Assembly (NCBI GenBank): GCA_002311925.1
Contig: DCAK01000038.1
Location: 419-17,922 of the forward strand
DNA: 17,504 nt
Direction of reading: 5' to 3'
Source of the DNA: Planctomycetes bacterium UBA1135
GTDB lineage: Bacteria > Planctomycetota > UBA1135
The first letter of the stretch is position 1. Each line of letters starts with the position of its first letter. The position numbers and the translations under genes were made by a program. Below the pieces are notes generated by a model. It did no database searches, was not told where the DNA came from, and saw only the letters and a program-made list of their open reading frames with translations. Shown here in pieces: positions 17,003 through 17,504 of this stretch.

Positions 17003-17504
17003 GTGAAAGACCGCCATGCCCTCCTTGCAGCCCTGGAGGACCTGGACCGGCGCCTGAGGCGGTCCTGGTCCCGCTTGTTGCCCCTTCCATCCTCCCTCGA
17101 CTCCTATCGAAGGGACTGGGAAAGGACCTTCGAAGGCGAACCCGTCCTCGCGACTCGGGATGAACTCCTGCTTTCAGCCTCCGACGCGAATCCTCTTCTC
17201 GTCGGGGATTACCATTCCCTGAGCCGTCCCCAGGACCGCTTGGGTTCCCTGCTGGGGGCCATCAACTCTGGCACGAAAATGGGGCTCGTCCTTGAGCTTC
17301 TCCCCATGCCTCTTCTTCTTCCTGCCCGGGAGATCCTGGCCCATCCAAGCCGGGCGCTCGTGGATGGGCGCTCGGCGGCGGCCACCTATCGCAGGCCCTT
17401 GACCGCTCTCGCCAAAAGGGGCGGCCTGGTCGCGGGAGCCTGGATCGAGGGCGGGGTCCGAAGGAGGGACGCCGCCGCCGCCCGCCTGTGGAAGAGGCTC
17501 GCCC
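17003..17504 (+). CDS. ChaN/Tiki-like protein, N-terminal part (runs off window)
   Basis: An open frame of 167 codons without a stop reaches the window end. GTG at 17003 has a full-length Shine-Dalgarno AAGGAGG four bases upstream, and the frame starts 48 bases after purQ, so it may belong to the same operon. The N-terminus is charged and not a signal peptide. LLVGDYHSLSRPQDRLGSLL at 65-84, followed by GLVLELLP at 94-101, resembles the opening of ChaN-like haem-binding (PF04187) proteins of the Tiki/TraB group, where a G-D/E-x-H motif is typical. This assignment rests on a short motif and is tentative; that the frame is a real gene is much more certain. Confidence 0.6.
   Translation, partial: MKDRHALLAALEDLDRRLRRSWSRLLPLPSSLDSYRRDWERTFEGEPVLATRDELLLSASDANPLLVGDYHSLSRPQDRLGSLLGAINSGTKMGLVLELLPMPLLLPAREILAHPSRALVDGRSAAATYRRPLTALAKRGGLVAGAWIEGGVRRRDAAAARLWKRLA

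Overview
The window is a gene-dense, high-GC stretch of a bacterial chromosome. It consists almost entirely of housekeeping genes in two converging or diverging sets of operons, with no rRNA, tRNA, CRISPR array or mobile element visible. The largest gap between genes is about 175 bp (9128-9302). A lipoprotein-type signal, a zinc-finger anti-sigma factor with one membrane span, AtpZ/AtpI and a full proton-type F1Fo synthase suggest a Gram-negative-style envelope. The tandem PurS-PurS-PurL fusion and the indirect-pathway type of AspRS resemble what I recall from planctomycetes and other non-proteobacterial lineages, but the phylum cannot be fixed from the window alone.

Minus strand, 9127 down to 1: one long apparent operon, atpZ-atpI-atpB-atpE-atpF-atpH-atpA-atpG-atpD-atpC, continues with 4-nt or shorter spacing into aspS and then infC, which runs off the window. 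A good sigma70-like promoter (TTGAGA-16-TAGAAT) lies in the divergent gap upstream of atpZ and is followed by a 7-bp inverted repeat in the leader. Start codons are varied: TTG for atpI, atpB and atpC, GTG for atpE, and AUC for infC. atpB contains a run of 13 G near its 5' end.

Plus strand, 9303-10777: ndk (nucleoside diphosphate kinase), followed by a TPR-containing putative lipoprotein of unknown role.

Minus strand, 13205-10787: accA (carboxyltransferase alpha of acetyl-CoA carboxylase), an ECF sigma factor and its zinc-finger anti-sigma factor. They are joined by ATGA and GTGA overlaps, so a fatty-acid synthesis gene is apparently co-translated with an envelope-type regulatory pair.

Plus strand, 13272-17504: a large purL carrying two N-terminal PurS-like domains, purQ overlapping it by ATGA, and the start of a gene that looks like a ChaN/Tiki-type protein. 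PurS, PurL and PurQ together make the FGAM synthase complex of purine synthesis.

No clearly undescribed system is present. The points most worth checking are the AUC start and operon setting of infC, the poly-G tract in atpB, the double PurS fusion, and the coupling of accA to a sigma/anti-sigma pair.
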